This document shows positions 41,949 to 51,300 of a stretch of 64,000 bases of DNA, in pieces; position 1 is the stretch's first letter; every line of letters begins with the position of its first letter. Source of the stretch: Mycolicibacterium canariasense (GTDB lineage: Bacteria > Actinomycetota > Actinomycetes > Mycobacteriales > Mycobacteriaceae); NCBI RefSeq assembly GCF_002101555.1, contig NZ_LQOL01000064.1, positions 45,366 through 109,365 on the forward strand, in the 5' to 3' direction. The notes beneath the pieces were generated by a model. The model did not search any database. It was not told the origin of the DNA and worked only from the letters and a program-made list of their open reading frames with translations. Position numbers and translations under genes: made by a program.

Positions 41949-44185
41949 GTGTCGGCCTCCGGCATCTGGAACGGCGATAGGGGACTGGTCGCGGGCGGCG
42001 GTGTGGGGGCATCCAGCGGATGCGGCAGCGATTCCGCGGCGAACTGGGAATCGAGTAGTCGCAGGGGCCGCGCGTCGGCCGGCTCGCGATTCTCGATATC
42101 GAAGATGTAGCAATAATCGCCGGCGGGGGTGGGCATCCGAATGGGACTCGACAAACCCTGGTCGAGAAAACCGTAGGGAAACCGCCAGTCCAGGATGGTA
42201 TGTTCCCGGCGGTCGGCGCCATCGGATCCCACCCATACATAGTGATCCAGAATCGCGTTCACGGCATGGCGTCCCGATTCGCAGGCCGCCTCCATGGAGG
42301 TCATCCTGGTGAAGGTCTTGGTCCACGTGCCGGCGAACACCACGGAGTTGTGGTGCACCTGGTAACCACCGTGCCGAGCCTGCCACACGTAGCGCAACCA
42401 CAGGTCGTCGGACCACCACGACTCGGTCGGGCGGTAGGTCCAGGACGTACCGTGCGGATTCCACGGGTAACCACCGGGGCGATTGGGCCAATCGCCGATG
42501 ATCGGCACCAGATAGGGGGTCTCGTTGCGCACGATGAGCCCGGTATCGGGCGAGGTGATCAGCCCCCGGTCCACTGTGTACCACGCGGGCCACGGGATGA
42601 TCTCTTCCGGCGAACCGCCAGCATCGGTGGTCAGGGCCGCAACGATCTGGCGCCAGACCTCGGCGGCGAGTTCATCGGGCGTGCAGTCGCGGGCGGCCTT
42701 ACCGTGCCCTCGTTCGTCCACCAATGCCTTTGACGGCGTGTTGAAATCACCGATGTCGACCGAGAGCACCGACACATAACCGTCACGGGCCAGGCTGGGC
42801 CGCTTCTGCCACAATCCATGCTGGTTGATAGACGACAGCGCCCACTCGGTGCCCGAGTAGTACATGTGCCCGCGCAGCAACTGGAACTCGGTGTCGAAGA
42901 AGAACTGGATCCCGGACAGCGTCTGAAAACGGTCCCACGGCAACCGGCCCATCTGATCCATCGCATACGGATCGCGCCGAGCGCCCGACCGCGTGGTGCC
43001 GGGCTGCAGCGGTCCGTCGGGCGGGGGCATCGACGTGGTGAACCCATCCAGGCCAGCAACGGTTCCCCCGGTGCCTGCCGCGCGCAGGGCCGCGGTGATC
43101 CGCTCCGCGGTCGGGGCGTCGACGGCCACCACGGTGTAATCCGGGGTGACCCGCGTTCCGTCGGCGAACGTCACCCGGACCCGCGGGCGTAGATGCGGCG
43201 GCTGGTCTGGGTCGACGACCGGCGGATCCAGACATTCGGCGGCCGCGCGGACGAACCGCACCCCGAGCTGAACCAGGTGCCGGTACCAGTGATCGAACCA
43301 GGACTCGGTGGTCGGCCCGTTGAGAACACCGTCGGCTTTGTTGTCGCGCCGGTCCATCTGCAACTGCAACTGCAGGTACGTCGTGAGATTGGTGCGGGCG
43401 TCACCCCACCGGGAATCGAAAGCTGCCAGCACCCTGGGCATCTCGAGTAGCAGCGCATCGAATCGTGGCGTGTAGTAGAACCGGCGGGTTCCGTCGGCCT
43501 CCCGGCCGACGAAGTAGTCGTAGGCGGACAGGTTCTGCAATTCGGTCGCCCGGCGGACCGGGCTGGTGACCAGGTAGCGCAATAACCTGCCGATGAAGGT
43601 CTGCACATCGGCGACGGTGAAACCCAGACCGGTGAGTTGTCCTGCCACGCTGAGGAACTCGGCCAGGCTACGGGGTGCCTCACGCGGAAAGACCAGCGAA
43701 GGCTTGCCGGACACGGTCGTGCCCTGGGTGACCACCCGCCGGACGTTGTCCAGTACGGTGCGCGACGTCGGCACCCAGTGCTCGGCGCCGGCGGAACTGA
43801 CCCGGTCATAGATCGGGATGCGGTTGAACAGGTCCCAGGTGTGCAGATAGTAGGCCGGGAAGAAACGGAACCCGTGTTCACCCGCCACCGCCTGGCCGGG
43901 TGCCGGAGGTTGGCCACGCCGGCCGGGGAAGGGGCGCAGCTCACCGTGAGATCCCTTGTGTGGTCCCACCTTCGCGAACTGTGACGCAGCCAGACCGCCC
44001 AGTTTGACCGGTGGGTGGCCAGACTGCAGGTCGGCGCGCTCATCGGCGCGCGCCTCGTACACGGTGACTGTGAAACCCCGTTCGGCGAGCTCCTGGGCCG
44101 CGGTCAGGCCGGCGATACCCGCTCCCAGCACCGCCACCGTGGGCCGACTGCGCTGAGCCGCGGGCGGGATGATCGGTGGGTTCAC
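41945..44185 (-). CDS. Large FAD-dependent amine-oxidase/desaturase-like enzyme
   Basis: A 746-residue flavoprotein. The dinucleotide motif VAVLGAGIAGLTAAQELAERG is at ~18-38. GEHGFRFFPAYYLHTWDLF follows near residue 107, a pattern of hydroxysqualene dehydroxylase (HpnE) and phytoene-desaturase relatives. The C-terminal flavin motif FAGTWTKTFTRMTSMEAACESG is present. It is longer than usual and ends in a Pro/Ser-rich tail (PTPPPATSPLSPFQMPEADT). With a prenyl synthase and a CrtC-like protein in the same operon, a polyprenyl or carotenoid-like substrate is the best guess. Its start overlaps the SCP2-like stop by 4 bases. Confidence 0.82.
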   Translation of the reverse strand: MNPPIIPPAAQRSRPTVAVLGAGIAGLTAAQELAERGFTVTVYEARADERADLQSGHPPVKLGGLAASQFAKVGPHKGSHGELRPFPGRRGQPPAPGQAVAGEHGFRFFPAYYLHTWDLFNRIPIYDRVSSAGAEHWVPTSRTVLDNVRRVVTQGTTVSGKPSLVFPREAPRSLAEFLSVAGQLTGLGFTVADVQTFIGRLLRYLVTSPVRRATELQNLSAYDYFVGREADGTRRFYYTPRFDALLLEMPRVLAAFDSRWGDARTNLTTYLQLQLQMDRRDNKADGVLNGPTTESWFDHWYRHLVQLGVRFVRAAAECLDPPVVDPDQPPHLRPRVRVTFADGTRVTPDYTVVAVDAPTAERITAALRAAGTGGTVAGLDGFTTSMPPPDGPLQPGTTRSGARRDPYAMDQMGRLPWDRFQTLSGIQFFFDTEFQLLRGHMYYSGTEWALSSINQHGLWQKRPSLARDGYVSVLSVDIGDFNTPSKALVDERGHGKAARDCTPDELAAEVWRQIVAALTTDAGGSPEEIIPWPAWYTVDRGLITSPDTGLIVRNETPYLVPIIGDWPNRPGGYPWNPHGTSWTYRPTESWWSDDLWLRYVWQARHGGYQVHHNSVVFAGTWTKTFTRMTSMEAACESGRHAVNAILDHYVWVGSDGADRREHTILDWRFPYGFLDQGLSSPIRMPTPAGDYCYIFDIENREPADARPLRLLDSQFAAESLPHPLDAPTPPPATSPLSPFQMPEADT

Positions 44186-44583
44186 GGCATGCCTGCCCGC
44201 AGGGCCGACAGCAGCGCCGGCTGGGACGGGGCGCGCACCGCCGCATGCACGTAAGCCCGCATCGTGTCGTGGGCGCGCAGGACGTCATCCAGGCTGCCGC
44301 GGACCCCGACTGCACCGCTCTCCACGGCCTCGTCGAGGGTGATCGCGGCGTCGAGCACATCAAGGATGCCGGCTCGGGTGGTGACGACCCGGGTCCCCGC
44401 GCGGTCGTCACCACCGCACACCTGCAGCCGCCGGCCGCCCCGCAGCGAGAAGCGTTCGCCGTCCACGGCCAGGTCGACCACCAGCGGCCCGAGGGTGCGC
44501 AGCACCAACCGGTAACTGTCGGGAACCTCGTCGGCGAGATGGTCGACCGACTGCCGCAGCAAGGACGAAACCGCCTCAGCCAT
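44182..44583 (-). CDS. SCP2-like sterol/lipid-binding protein
   Basis: A 133-residue protein from ATG 44583, overlapping the end of the upstream gene by 8 bases. The fold pattern is LGPLVVDLAVDGERFSLRGG, VVTTRAGILDVLDAAITLDE and VESGAVGVRGSLDDVLRAHD, as in SCP2 domains that bind hydrophobic ligands. It probably presents or carries the isoprenoid intermediate. A longer frame from 44628 has no good start. Confidence 0.68.
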   Translation of the reverse strand: MAEAVSSLLRQSVDHLADEVPDSYRLVLRTLGPLVVDLAVDGERFSLRGGRRLQVCGGDDRAGTRVVTTRAGILDVLDAAITLDEAVESGAVGVRGSLDDVLRAHDTMRAYVHAAVRAPSQPALLSALRAGMP

Positions 44584-45598
44584 GGAGGAACTCGAATACA
44601 CCCGTGCCGGCGAAGTCGATACCCTCACCGTTGATCGAGCCGGTCATCGTGGCGGTCCCGCTGGATTCGCACAGTACGGTGGTGCCGTCCAGGGCGAGTT
44701 CGCTGGGCTGCGCCAACCGAGCGTAGGACTGGGGGAAGAAGCGTGCGCACACGAGGTCGCCGGAGTGTGCCGCGGTGACCTCCACGGTGGCCGGCACCCC
44801 TGGCACGTCGCCGTCCAGCAGCAGCCGCATCGGTGCCGGTAGGGTGCAATCCGGCGGGCGGGCGAGCACCCCCGAGGTCCGCACCTGTACCGAGGCGTGC
44901 CGGAAGATGGCCGCCGGTTCGTCGCGATGCCAGACGTACAGCGCCTGGGACAGATAGCGCAGGCGCCGTTTGTCGGTCATCCGCAGATACACCAGTGACC
45001 ACGGATCGCCGGACTCGCGTGGCAGTACGGTGCCCCACTCCCAGCCGAAGTCGTCGCCCCACCAGAACCGGCCCCAGTTGTGGTCGTGGTAGGCGACGTC
45101 GCCGTCGAATCGGTGCTCCCGCCCGCGCATCCGGATCCAGCCAGTGGCGTGCAAGCGCGGCACGAACAACCAGTTCAACCGTCCGGACCCGACAGGCTGG
45201 TTGTTCACCACGAACGGCCGGCTCACCGACACGAAGTCCAGTTCTCCGTGCACGCCGTGTGCGGGCAGGTCCACGATCACCCGATAGCCGTCCGGCCGCA
45301 CCAGCATCCGGTTGCCGCCGATCGCCAGGTCTCCGAGGGTCGCGGAGATGTCGACCTCCGCCTCGTCGAACCGGGCGATCTCACCGTGCCAGCTGTCCTC
45401 GTGGCCGATCACTATCATCCTGGGCATCAGCCGGAAACCGCCCTGTGCGGTGGTCTGGTTGTTCAGGCTGAAGTTGATCAACAGTCGGAAACCGTTGGCA
45501 TGAACCACGAAATGGTGCCATTCCTTGAAGCCGTCGGGTTCGGCGGTGCCCAGCATCGGTGTGCGCATGAAGTCGCTTGCCGCCAGCGACGCCGTCAT
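44576..45598 (-). CDS. CrtC/AttH lipocalin-like protein (hydroxyneurosporene synthase-type fold)
   Basis: A 340-residue protein. I took ATG 45598, which overlaps the preceding stop by 4 bases, over an in-frame GTG 45607. Blocks FKEWHHFVVHANGFRLLINF, GDVAYHDHNWGRFWWGDDFG and WEWGTVLP fit the double-lipocalin CrtC/AttH family, which includes carotenoid 1,2-hydratase and terpene-cyclase-like enzymes. The conserved HDHNWG motif is intact, so catalysis is plausible. In this operon it may hydrate or cyclise a polyprenyl chain. I infer the substrate. Confidence 0.75.
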   Translation of the reverse strand: MTASLAASDFMRTPMLGTAEPDGFKEWHHFVVHANGFRLLINFSLNNQTTAQGGFRLMPRMIVIGHEDSWHGEIARFDEAEVDISATLGDLAIGGNRMLVRPDGYRVIVDLPAHGVHGELDFVSVSRPFVVNNQPVGSGRLNWLFVPRLHATGWIRMRGREHRFDGDVAYHDHNWGRFWWGDDFGWEWGTVLPRESGDPWSLVYLRMTDKRRLRYLSQALYVWHRDEPAAIFRHASVQVRTSGVLARPPDCTLPAPMRLLLDGDVPGVPATVEVTAAHSGDLVCARFFPQSYARLAQPSELALDGTTVLCESSGTATMTGSINGEGIDFAGTGVFEFLHG

Positions 45599-45861
45599 CG
45601 CAGCCACCGCCCGGAGTCCGGATAGGCGGTGCCTTCGGACGCGGTTGCCGCGCCGGCCGGTGAGGCGGCCAGCTGTTCCACCCGGGCAGCCATGCCGGCA
45701 ACGCCGAGCAAGAGGTGGACGAAATCGTCGGCATCGGTCGCGGTGGCCCCGGTTTCGGCCGCCAGCGAGTGAACCAATCGGCCGAGTCCGGCCAAGCCCA
45801 CCAGGTAGTCGACGAAGGTGCTCGCTTCGGCCAGCGCCGATTGCGGGTCGGTGAGATTCAT
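45595..45861 (-). CDS. Small helical protein of unknown function, shell/isoprenoid operon
   Basis: An 88-residue protein from ATG 45861 (MNLTDPQSALAEASTFVDYL), overlapping both neighbours by 4 bases. It is helical and hydrophobic in patches (VGLAGLGRLVHSLAAE, DDFVHLLLGVAGMAARVEQL), without a clear membrane helix or signal. I do not recognise it. Translational coupling on both sides suggests fixed stoichiometry with the operon's other proteins. Confidence 0.68.
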   Translation of the reverse strand: MNLTDPQSALAEASTFVDYLVGLAGLGRLVHSLAAETGATATDADDFVHLLLGVAGMAARVEQLAASPAGAATASEGTAYPDSGRWLR

Positions 45862-46316
45862 GCGAATCCTTCCGGCCGGAAGCGGGCGAGGATGGAGTCG
45901 TCGAGGCCGTGTCCGACGATCGCGTCGGTCAGCAGCTCCGACCACGCCGGCGGAGTGGCGTCGGGATGGCTGGGGCCGTCAAGTACGTTGAGGCTCACCG
46001 CTTCCCAGATGCGGCGCAGGTTCTCGACGGCCTCGGACGCGGCGAGTGCCTCCCGCAGCCGGGCGCCTTCGGGGGTGCGCGCATACCTGGCGCCTTCGGC
46101 GATCAGGATGTCGTGCACCCGTCGTGCGGCGGCGGGGTTGCCCAGCACGGCTCGGCGCGCACCCCTGAGCAGCTCGAACACCGCCCGCTCGGGTCCGTCG
46201 GAGTCGGGGTCGGGGGTGGGAAGCAGTTGCGGGGCAACGTGTTCGACGAGATCGAGGGTGGCCTCCCTGATGCGTTCCAATTCGGTGAGCATGCCCACCA
46301 GCACTTCTGGGTTCAT
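45858..46316 (-). CDS. Hypothetical helical protein, shell/isoprenoid operon
   Basis: A 152-residue soluble helical protein from ATG 46316 (MNPEVLVGMLTELERIREAT). It overlaps the prenyl synthase stop by 4 bases. The segment RRAVLGNPAAARRVHDILIA and the end DDSILARFRPEGFA are distinctive, but I recognise no domain. Co-overlap with the prenyl synthase suggests a subunit or regulator of it. Confidence 0.72.
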   Translation of the reverse strand: MNPEVLVGMLTELERIREATLDLVEHVAPQLLPTPDPDSDGPERAVFELLRGARRAVLGNPAAARRVHDILIAEGARYARTPEGARLREALAASEAVENLRRIWEAVSLNVLDGPSHPDATPPAWSELLTDAIVGHGLDDSILARFRPEGFA

Positions 46317-47497
46317 CGGGTTCGCCCATGCACGTAGTCGATCAGGCCCGCGAGCATGTCGCGATGCTTGCTGGCGGGTAGCCAGTCCAGCCCGGCCAGC
46401 ACCGTGGCGGCCGCCCTGGCGTGGCCGGCGGCGACATTGCGGGCGTGCGTGAGTGATCCGACCCGCTGCATCAGCGCAAACAACCAGCGGATGTCGTCGA
46501 GCCGCTTGGGCTCCGAATGCTGTTGCCGGTGAAGGTGACCGATGATCTCGTCCCGTCCGCTGTGCGAAAGCTCCCCACGCCGCGTGAGTCGCTCCAGCAC
46601 GTCGGCGAGGCTGAACTCGTCGTCGATACCGGGGCGCCGGCGGGCCAGGATGCCCACGGCGCGGTCACGTTCATCGGCCGTCGCGTTACGCAGGGCATGC
46701 AGCAGCATCAGCGTGCGCTTGCCCTCCCACAGGTCGCCGCCGATCTCTTTGCCGTAGTCCTGCGGGTCGGCGCGCAGGTTCAGCAGGTCGTCGGTGATCT
46801 GGAAGGCCGCCCCGATGTGCCGGCCCAGCGCCTCCAGCGGGGCGAGCCGCTCGGTGTCGGCTCCGGCCGCCAAGGCACCGGCCTGCAGCGGCGTGATGAA
46901 CGAATACCAGCTGGTCTTCAGCTCGACCATGGTGAGATAGTCGGCGTCGTCGAGTTGCCATGCATTGGTCTTCACCCACTCCAGCTCGAGAGCCTGGCCG
47001 TCGACGGTCTGCCTGGTCATGTGGGCCACCGCACGCAGGATGCGCAGCGCGGGACCGAGCCCGACGCGCTCCACATTGTCCAGTAACGGTTGCAGGGTGA
47101 GCGAGAGCATTGCGTCACCCACGTTCACGGCGATCGGGACGCCGTGGTCGATGTGCAGGGTGGGTTTCCCACGGCGCCACCAGGATTCGTCCTCGATATC
47201 GTCGTGGATGAGGAAGGCATTGTGATAGAGCTCCAGGGTGGCGGCGGTCGGGAGCACCGCGTCGAGGTGGCCGCCCAGGCCGAGGCAGATCGCGATGCTC
47301 AGGGCCGGTCGCAGGGCCTTGCCGCCGCGTAGTGGGTAGTCGAGGATCAGCTCGTGCAGGCTGCTGGTGCCGCGGCGGCCGGCACCGTAGAGCCTCTCGA
47401 TCTCACCGTCGCAGGCTTGCTTGCACTGCGCGAGGTAGTCCTCCAGCGGGTCGGGGGCCGCTGGGACCGAAGGTGTTTCGGGTGCGGCCGTGGTCAT
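46313..47497 (-). CDS. Polyprenyl diphosphate synthase (GGPP synthase-like)
   Basis: A 394-residue trans-prenyltransferase. The first Asp-rich motif is FLIHDDIEDESWWRRGKPT (DDIED). The allylic-binding region has GGKALRPALSIAI. The second motif reads FQITDDLLNLRADPQDYGKE, with Asn where many enzymes have the third Asp; GGPP synthases of the human type also have Asn there. The end has an extra ~75-residue helical part. A disordered Pro-rich N-terminus (TTAAPETPSVPAAPDPL) precedes the catalytic domain. It overlaps the upstream shell-like gene by one base (TAATG) and should make the C20 or longer diphosphate for the later enzymes. Confidence 0.9.
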   Translation of the reverse strand: MTTAAPETPSVPAAPDPLEDYLAQCKQACDGEIERLYGAGRRGTSSLHELILDYPLRGGKALRPALSIAICLGLGGHLDAVLPTAATLELYHNAFLIHDDIEDESWWRRGKPTLHIDHGVPIAVNVGDAMLSLTLQPLLDNVERVGLGPALRILRAVAHMTRQTVDGQALELEWVKTNAWQLDDADYLTMVELKTSWYSFITPLQAGALAAGADTERLAPLEALGRHIGAAFQITDDLLNLRADPQDYGKEIGGDLWEGKRTLMLLHALRNATADERDRAVGILARRRPGIDDEFSLADVLERLTRRGELSHSGRDEIIGHLHRQQHSEPKRLDDIRWLFALMQRVGSLTHARNVAAGHARAAATVLAGLDWLPASKHRDMLAGLIDYVHGRTR

Positions 47498-48306
47498 TAC
47501 GGGCTGGAGATGACGACCAGGCCGCCGCCGTTCTTCGGGCGTACGGCATACCGGATGCGGACCACAATCTCGATCATGTTGTTCTTAGCGATGTCGCCGA
47601 TGACCTCGAAGCTTGGAGGGATGCTGACAGCCAGGTCGACGGGTTCCTCACCCGGGGATGCCTCGGCGGCGTAACCGGGAGCGATGCGCTGACGGCGGCC
47701 GAGCACAATCGCGCGGACCAGATTGGTATTCGGATTGACCGCGATGGCGCCGGCCGGGGCGGGGTCGCCGAGTGTGTCCACGCGGTGCAGCGCGTTGACG
47801 TTGCCGGCATCCAGGATGGGATCCTTCACCGGGGCATAGCCCGAGACCAGTGTGTAGAGCTCCTTGACCGTGTCGGTATCCGCGAACAGACTCGCCGGCG
47901 CGCGGAAACCTGCGTTCTCGACGGCGACCCGCGCGTCGATGAGGCCATTGAGGATGTCCGGGGCAGCAGCCAAGGCTGCGAGGTCGATGACCTTCGCCGC
48001 GGCATTGCGCAGGATCGGGAACACATACTCGTCGACATCCGCCGCAAGCTGAACCACGGCGTCGGTGATCCTGCTCAGCAGCGCGTCAGGCGTCGGGGCG
48101 ATCAGGTCGGCGACGGTGACCTGAACGGTTTCTGATGCCGGCACCACGGGGACATTGGTCAGGTTCGGATTGTCGTTCACGACCTTGGTCTGGCCGGGAT
48201 CACCGGTATCCCAGTGCGGAATGGCTTGCCACGCGATGCAGGTCTGCTCGAACATCTCCTTGATCGTGTGGTTGACGATGGCGACGCGTTCGGCACTGAG
48301 ATACAT
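47497..48306 (-). CDS. Putative HK97-fold shell protein (encapsulin-like), first gene of the isoprenoid operon
   Basis: A 269-residue protein from ATG 48306 (MYLSAERVAIVNHTIKEMFE), preceded by GAGGGGGG. No signal peptide, membrane helix or catalytic motif. The C-terminal half has the order seen in linocin-type encapsulins and HK97 coat proteins: a helix ending VAVENAGFRAPASLFADTDT, then KELYTLVSGYAPV, a strand AIAVNPNTNLVRAIVLGRRQ, SIPPSFEVIGDIAKNNMIEI and a last strand VVRIRYAV. The middle (VTVADLIAPTPDALLSRITD) could be the E-loop and spine helix. No phage portal, protease or terminase genes are near, so a cellular compartment is likelier than a prophage. The fold is inferred from pattern only. 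Confidence 0.5.
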   Translation of the reverse strand: MYLSAERVAIVNHTIKEMFEQTCIAWQAIPHWDTGDPGQTKVVNDNPNLTNVPVVPASETVQVTVADLIAPTPDALLSRITDAVVQLAADVDEYVFPILRNAAAKVIDLAALAAAPDILNGLIDARVAVENAGFRAPASLFADTDTVKELYTLVSGYAPVKDPILDAGNVNALHRVDTLGDPAPAGAIAVNPNTNLVRAIVLGRRQRIAPGYAAEASPGEEPVDLAVSIPPSFEVIGDIAKNNMIEIVVRIRYAVRPKNGGGLVVISSP

Positions 48307-48378
48307 GGCGGCGACCCCCCTCGGATATGGCTCAAATGATCGCAGACCTCGCCGTTTCCCGGGTGGGAGTTGTGTCGG

Positions 48379-51300
48379 TCAATCGGCGTACTTTTGGCGC
48401 AGCGCCACGTCCTGGCCAGGCGTCAATTCCCCTCGTTGCATGGCGTCGCAGTGCGCGATGTGCAGGGTGGCCACCGCATCGTCGGGTAGTAGGTGGTGGC
48501 AGCGTTCGAAGGCGGCGCGGGCCTTGTCCACGTCGCCGGCGTCGAAGAGGTCGAAAGCCTCGTCGAAGACGGGCTGGGCCGCCATTTTGGCCGCCCGGAG
48601 ATCCTCGGGATCTTCGTCGTAGACCTCGTAGATGGTCACCGGTTGCCGGCGGTTGACCACCATCACCCGCTCCATCCGGCGAATGCAGAACTGCGCGGGA
48701 TCGGAGAGTTCGGCGTAGGTGGCATCGGAGATGAGCAGCGCAGCGTCGTAGCGCTTGGTGGTGCCTTCGATCCGTGCGGCCAGGTTGACGGCATCGCCGA
48801 CCGTGCTGAGCACCATCCGGTTGACACCGCCGACCAGGCCGAGTCCGACGACCCCGGAGTTGATACCGATGCCCACCCGCAATTCCTCGGAGCCGTGCGC
48901 CAACCGGTCACCGTTGTGCTCTCGCAACGAGCGGAGCATGCCCAGACCGGCCCGAACCGCATCATCGGGGCTGCCCTCGAACACGGCGAGGATCTCGTCG
49001 CCGCGCATGTCCTGGATCATGCCGTTACAGGCGACGATCGGCAGTTCCACCGCCCGTAGGAACCCGGTGGCCAGTGTGTTGGCCTCCAGCACGTCCATAT
49101 CCTCGAGCAGCGTGGTGTATCCCCTGATATCGGACACCAGCACCGTCATCTGCCGCTCGACGCGGTACCCGCTGTGCACCCTGCGGACGTCGTCGATGTC
49201 CAGCATGCGCAACAGTTCGTTGGGCACGAACCGGGATTGGACATCCATCAGGGACTGACGGTGCTCGTCGGCGGCGCGCAGCTGGGCTTCGAGCTGAAAA
49301 TTCCACAGTGGTGCCGCCGCCTGCGCGCACAGGAAGGCCATCGCTTCCTCGTGCTGGGCGCTGAAGTGTGGGCCCGCTCCGGTTCGCTCGGCGTACACCA
49401 CACCGATCGTCTTGTCCTGCAACCTGATCGGTGCCGCCAGGATCGATGTTTCGGAGCTCAGGCACAGCGGCGCTCCGGTCGCGATGACGCGGCGCACCAC
49501 CGACGTGTCGTAGGGGACCTTCGTCCAAGGCCCGTCGATGGTTGTGGTGACGCCACCCTGATGGACGGCGCGCACGGTCAGCTGGTCCGGCTCGCCGGTG
49601 AGGCACAGCACCCGATCGGCACCCGTCATGTCCGCGGCGGCGCCGAGGGTGAGTTTGGCCAGGCTGTCCGGCGTTCGCGCCGCCGCCAGCGTGCGCACCA
49701 GGTGGTGTGCCCCGACCGGGTCGATCCCGGCTCCGGATTGCACCAACTCGCGGCTGAGCAACCACGGGTGGCGGCGGGCCAGTCGGTCGACCCGCAATGT
49801 GAAGCCCAGGGCCAGCCAACGCTGGTAGGCCGACCGCAGCATGTGCTCGTGCAATCGGGCCCGGCCGGTATCGGTGTACAGCTCGGCCGCCTCCTCATGC
49901 GCCAGCGCGCCGATCAAGGGCAGCTGATGCTCGTCGGCCAGCTCGATGGCGGTGTCCAGGAGCCGTTCGGCGTCGCGATGCCGTCCGCGCGCCCGCGCCC
50001 AGGCCCCTTCGACGAGCGCGCACGGTGCGGCATAATTCGCCGGTGCCTCGGCCGCCCATTTGCGGTGCAGCTCAAGCGACTCGTGCACCGCTTTCTTGGT
50101 CGCGCGGTCGCCCGGAGCGCAGTGGATCCGGCTGAGCGCGCTGACCATGTGCACCAGCTGCAAGCCAGTGGTGCCCACCGTTCCGGCCAGGTGCTGCATC
50201 ACCTCCTCGGTCACGGCGACGGCCCCGGCATAGTCCCCGCTCCAGAAATGAAGACCCTGTTTGACATCGGCCGCGACGCTCAAGGTGACCTCGTCGCCTT
50301 CGTGGCGGGCTGCCGGAACGATCACGCGTTCGTCGTAGCCGCTCTCGCCGGCGACCAGCATCGGGTCCTCGCTGCGGCCGAGTAGGTTCAGGCACATTTG
50401 GTGCAGGGCCTGGCTGAGCGTGCTGGGCACCGGCTGCGACCGGATCTGTGGGATCAGCGAGCGGGCCATGGTGTCGATTTCGGTCGTCGGGGTACCCGCC
50501 CAGAACGATTGCGCCAGCAGCACGGTGACCAGGAATCCGGCGTACTCCTGATCGCCCTGGTTGAGGGCCGCCGTGACGGCGTCGCGGACCTGGCCGAGAC
50601 CGTCGCGCACGGGGTGGCGCCAATGCCGAATGAAGTTCAGGTAGAGGAACAAGGTCTCGGGCCGCGCTTGTCGGAACTCGGCGCGCTCGGTCAACTGCAG
50701 GGCGACCTCGCCGAAGCGCTGGGCGCCGGTGCGGTCACCGGCGATCACCAGCAGCACGCCATAGCTCACCAGCACCAACGGCGTCGACGGGGTGTGGCCG
50801 TGCGCGAGGCTGAGGGATAGTTGTTTACGGACGATGAGCGGGAACAGATTGGGCCGCGCGATATACGACATGCTGCGCAACTCGGCGAGGATGCGTTGCG
50901 CCTCGATGACCCGGCGGTCCTCACATGCCCGCAACTGCAAGAGTTGCTCGGTACTCCACCGGCGCGTGGTGAGTTTCATCCGCCCCAGCGCGTTGACTAT
51001 TCGGGGCGTGCCGGCATCGGAGGGGAGCGGCTCGCCGAGCTCGTCGAGCGCCCGCAGCCCGACCGACAAGGCCTCTTGGATGCGGTTCTGCGCCACTCGG
51101 CCCTTGAGGCGCAGATAGGCGAGGCGGGCGCGGTCGGCCGGGTCCTGCAGCACCTCTTCGGCCTCGTCGAGCAGGTCGTGCAACGTTGTCACATCACCGA
51201 CCAGTAACGCCGCCTCAGCCGCCTCGAGCTGCAGCTGCAGGGTCAGGTCGAAGTTCGTCGACCAGCGCTGCTCGCCCAACAGGTCCAGTGCATTGCGGCA

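Noticed and set aside
47497..48306. Prophage capsid gene
   Set aside because: No terminase, portal, protease, tail or integrase genes are near, and the gene is translationally coupled to a prenyl synthase.
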